Positions 62,414 through 64,000 of a stretch of DNA of 64,000 nucleotides are shown piece after piece (the stretch's first letter is position 1; every line of letters begins with the position of its first letter). A program made the position numbers and the translations under genes. The stretch is from a bacterium (GTDB lineage Bacteria; Joyebacterota; Joyebacteria; Joyebacterales; Joyebacteraceae). The DNA lies in the NCBI GenBank assembly GCA_025782395.1, contig JALGZD010000102.1, positions 1-64,000 of the forward strand. Direction: 5' to 3'. The notes under the pieces are model-generated. The model saw only the letters and a program-made list of their open reading frames with translations. It searched no databases and was not told the DNA's origin.

Positions 62414-63261
62414 TACTCTGCTCCGAGAATAACGTTGTCTATGAGGCGTGTCTTCCCGACAAACACCGCCAGTGCCAGCATGACGCCTTCCCCGGCATCG
62501 TCCACATCCTCGAGCGTGCGCGCATCAACCGCGGCTATGTATTGTATATCAGTGGTCTCTTTGGCCTCGATCATCTCTCGCATCTCCGAGACGATTCGCT
62601 CGACGTTCCTCTCCCCCGCGCCGTACCGGCTCACTGCATGCTTGAGCGACTCGAAGAGAACGACCGCGTCGCGTCTCTCGCCCCCGGAGAGATACGCGTT
62701 CCGGGAACTCATGGCGAGCCCGTCGGGCTCCCTGACAATCGGCGACCTGACGATCTCAACGCCCATCTCGAGGTCGGCAACCATCCGCTCGATGACTGCG
62801 ACCTGCTGGCCGTCCTTCTGTCCGAAGACGGCAAGATGAGGTCTCACTATGCTGAAGAGCTTCGCGACCACCGTGCAGACGCCGTCGAAATGCCCGGGGC
62901 GAAAGGCTCCGCAGAGCCTCTCGGTCAGACCGGAGACACAGACCCGCGTCGCGCTGCTCGCGGGATACATGTCATCGACCTCGGGCGCGAAGATGATGTC
63001 ACAACCAGCCGCCTGAGCCAGCTCGCTGTCCCGTTCGAGATCCCTGGGGTAGGTGTCGAAATCCTCGGATGGCCCAAACTGCGTCGGGTTGACGAAAATG
63101 CTCACGACGACGACGTTCGCTCGCGCATCCGCCTGCCGTATGAGACTCAGATGGCCTTCGTGCAGAGCCCCCATCGTAGGAACGAGAGCGACCGTGCGGC
63201 CCCCTCGTCTGAGGGATCCGGCCGCTCGCTTCATCTCGACGATGGAGGTCACAGTCTCCAC
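62413..63261 (-). CDS. panC: Pantothenate synthetase
   Basis: 282 residues. The nucleotidyltransferase motif is PTMGALHEGHLSL (near residue 29), followed by VVVSIFVNPTQFGPSED. It joins pantoate and beta-alanine to make pantothenate, using ATP. It is downstream of panB by ten bases. Confidence 0.96.
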   Translation of the reverse strand: METVTSIVEMKRAAGSLRRGGRTVALVPTMGALHEGHLSLIRQADARANVVVVSIFVNPTQFGPSEDFDTYPRDLERDSELAQAAGCDIIFAPEVDDMYPASSATRVCVSGLTERLCGAFRPGHFDGVCTVVAKLFSIVRPHLAVFGQKDGQQVAVIERMVADLEMGVEIVRSPIVREPDGLAMSSRNAYLSGGERRDAVVLFESLKHAVSRYGAGERNVERIVSEMREMIEAKETTDIQYIAAVDARTLEDVDDAGEGVMLALAVFVGKTRLIDNVILGAE

Positions 63262-63271
63262 GGCACGTTCC

Positions 63272-64000
63272 TCAGTAGCACTCTTCGTCGCTCGGATAGC
63301 TTCCCGATTTCACATCCGCCACGTAGCGTCCCACAGCATCCTCGACGACCGATCCCGCATCCGCGTAGATCCGCACGAACCTGGCCGGTCGCCCCTCCGT
63401 GTACTCCAGGATATCATTCACGACCAGCACCTGCCCGTCGCAGTCCGGACCGGCTCCGATACCGATAGTGGGGATAGAAAGCATCTCCGTGATCCGGCGG
63501 CCCAGTTCACGGGGCATCGCCTCCAACACGACCGAGAAACACCCGGCCTCCTCGACGGCGCGCGCGTCGCGGAGCAGGCTGTCCCTTGCCTCCTCGTCCT
63601 TCCCCTGAACGCGATAGCCTCCGAACTCGTGAACCGACTGCGGGGTCAATCCTATGTGACCCATCACCGGGATGCCGGCGTCGACGACAGCACGGAGCTT
63701 GTCGGCAACCCTCACTCCGCCCTCAAGCTTCACGGCCTGTGCCCCACCGTCCTTGACGAAACGGCCGGCCGCCCTCACGGCGTCCCCAACGTCCGCCTGA
63801 TACGACATGAAAGGCAGATCACCGACCACAAGGGCCCGCGACTTCGCGCGAACGACCGCAGCCGTCAGCATCACCATCTCATCGACGGTCACGGGAAGCG
63901 TGCTTTCGTGACCGAGTACGACCATCGCTGCCGAGTCGCCGACCAGGATGATGTCGACTCCAGCTCCGTCGATGATCCTAGCCGTCATATAATCGTAGGC
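63272..64000 (-). CDS. panB: Ketopantoate hydroxymethyltransferase (5' end cut by window)
   Basis: At least 242 residues, missing about 20 from the N-terminus. The active-site segment ILVGDSAAMVVLGHESTLPV and GHIGLTPQS identify PanB. It makes ketopantoate from 2-oxoisovalerate. It continues beyond the right edge as ..AYDYMTARIIDGAG. PanB and PanC form one pantothenate unit. Confidence 0.95.
   Translation of the reverse strand, partial: AYDYMTARIIDGAGVDIILVGDSAAMVVLGHESTLPVTVDEMVMLTAAVVRAKSRALVVGDLPFMSYQADVGDAVRAAGRFVKDGGAQAVKLEGGVRVADKLRAVVDAGIPVMGHIGLTPQSVHEFGGYRVQGKDEEARDSLLRDARAVEEAGCFSVVLEAMPRELGRRITEMLSIPTIGIGAGPDCDGQVLVVNDILEYTEGRPARFVRIYADAGSVVEDAVGRYVADVKSGSYPSDEECY

Overview
The window is a GC-rich bacterial chromosomal segment with about 55 supported protein genes. 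Nearly all are read from the minus strand. The plus-strand exceptions are an EamA transporter (272-1162), a secreted beta-helix protein (36909-38015) and a PpiD/SurA-like chaperone (59673-61502). No rRNA, tRNA or CRISPR array was seen. The gene content suggests a Gram-negative bacterium: a type IV pilus secretin operon, a MoxR/DUF58/Bat operon, a KorABCD-type 2-oxoacid:ferredoxin oxidoreductase, a radical SAM/DUF2344 fusion protein next to RNase G, and Lnt. The closest fit by impression is a poorly cultivated lineage near the FCB group (Eisenbacteria- or Krumholzibacteriota-like), but this placement is inference and needs a phylogeny.

Layout. 1-271: edge of a possible IS1182-like transposase with its promoter. 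272-6924: EamA transporter, ArfB-like release factor, AI-2E-type permease, MsrB, a broken DsrE/YedF-like gene, and three tandem two-domain GNAT acetyltransferases behind a promoter and a roughly 330-base leader. 6965-12752: pyruvate kinase, RNase G/E, radical SAM/DUF2344 protein. 12854-15596: korDABC. 15669-20639: htrA-purL-purQ and a PurS-like gene. 20653-23935: transaldolase-like aldolase, truA, ecfT, asd. 24011-32758: moxR, DUF58, VWA and Bat proteins. 32924-36655: tldD/pmbA and trxB. 36909-38128: beta-helix protein and two strong hairpins. 38248-48330: type IV pilus operon (pilX-like, pilB, pilC, pilin, two minor pilins, pilMNOPQ) with a sigma-54 promoter at its head. 48523-57302: lnt, apgM, tgt-queA-queH, ruvABC, yebC. 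57356-64000: EF-G-like GTPase, PpiD-like chaperone, LytR_C protein, HIT protein, panC, panB (cut by the window edge).

The genes are mostly packed into operons with ATGA, GTGA, TTGA or TAATG overlaps, which suggests widespread translational coupling. The most unusual theme is a set of short tandem repeats (15, 20, 31, 38 and 60 bp units) at gene ends, in four cases copied from the adjoining coding edge. In the pilus operon a 38-bp repeat multiplies the ribosome-binding site and start of a minor pilin. This creates a chain of mini-ORFs joined by ATGA overlaps, whose peptide looks like a prepilin leader now out of frame with the pilin body. Other notable items are the bipartite PurS-like protein, the GNAT triplet with its leader, the EF-G paralogue lacking the catalytic histidine, and the Cys-rich beta-helix protein.
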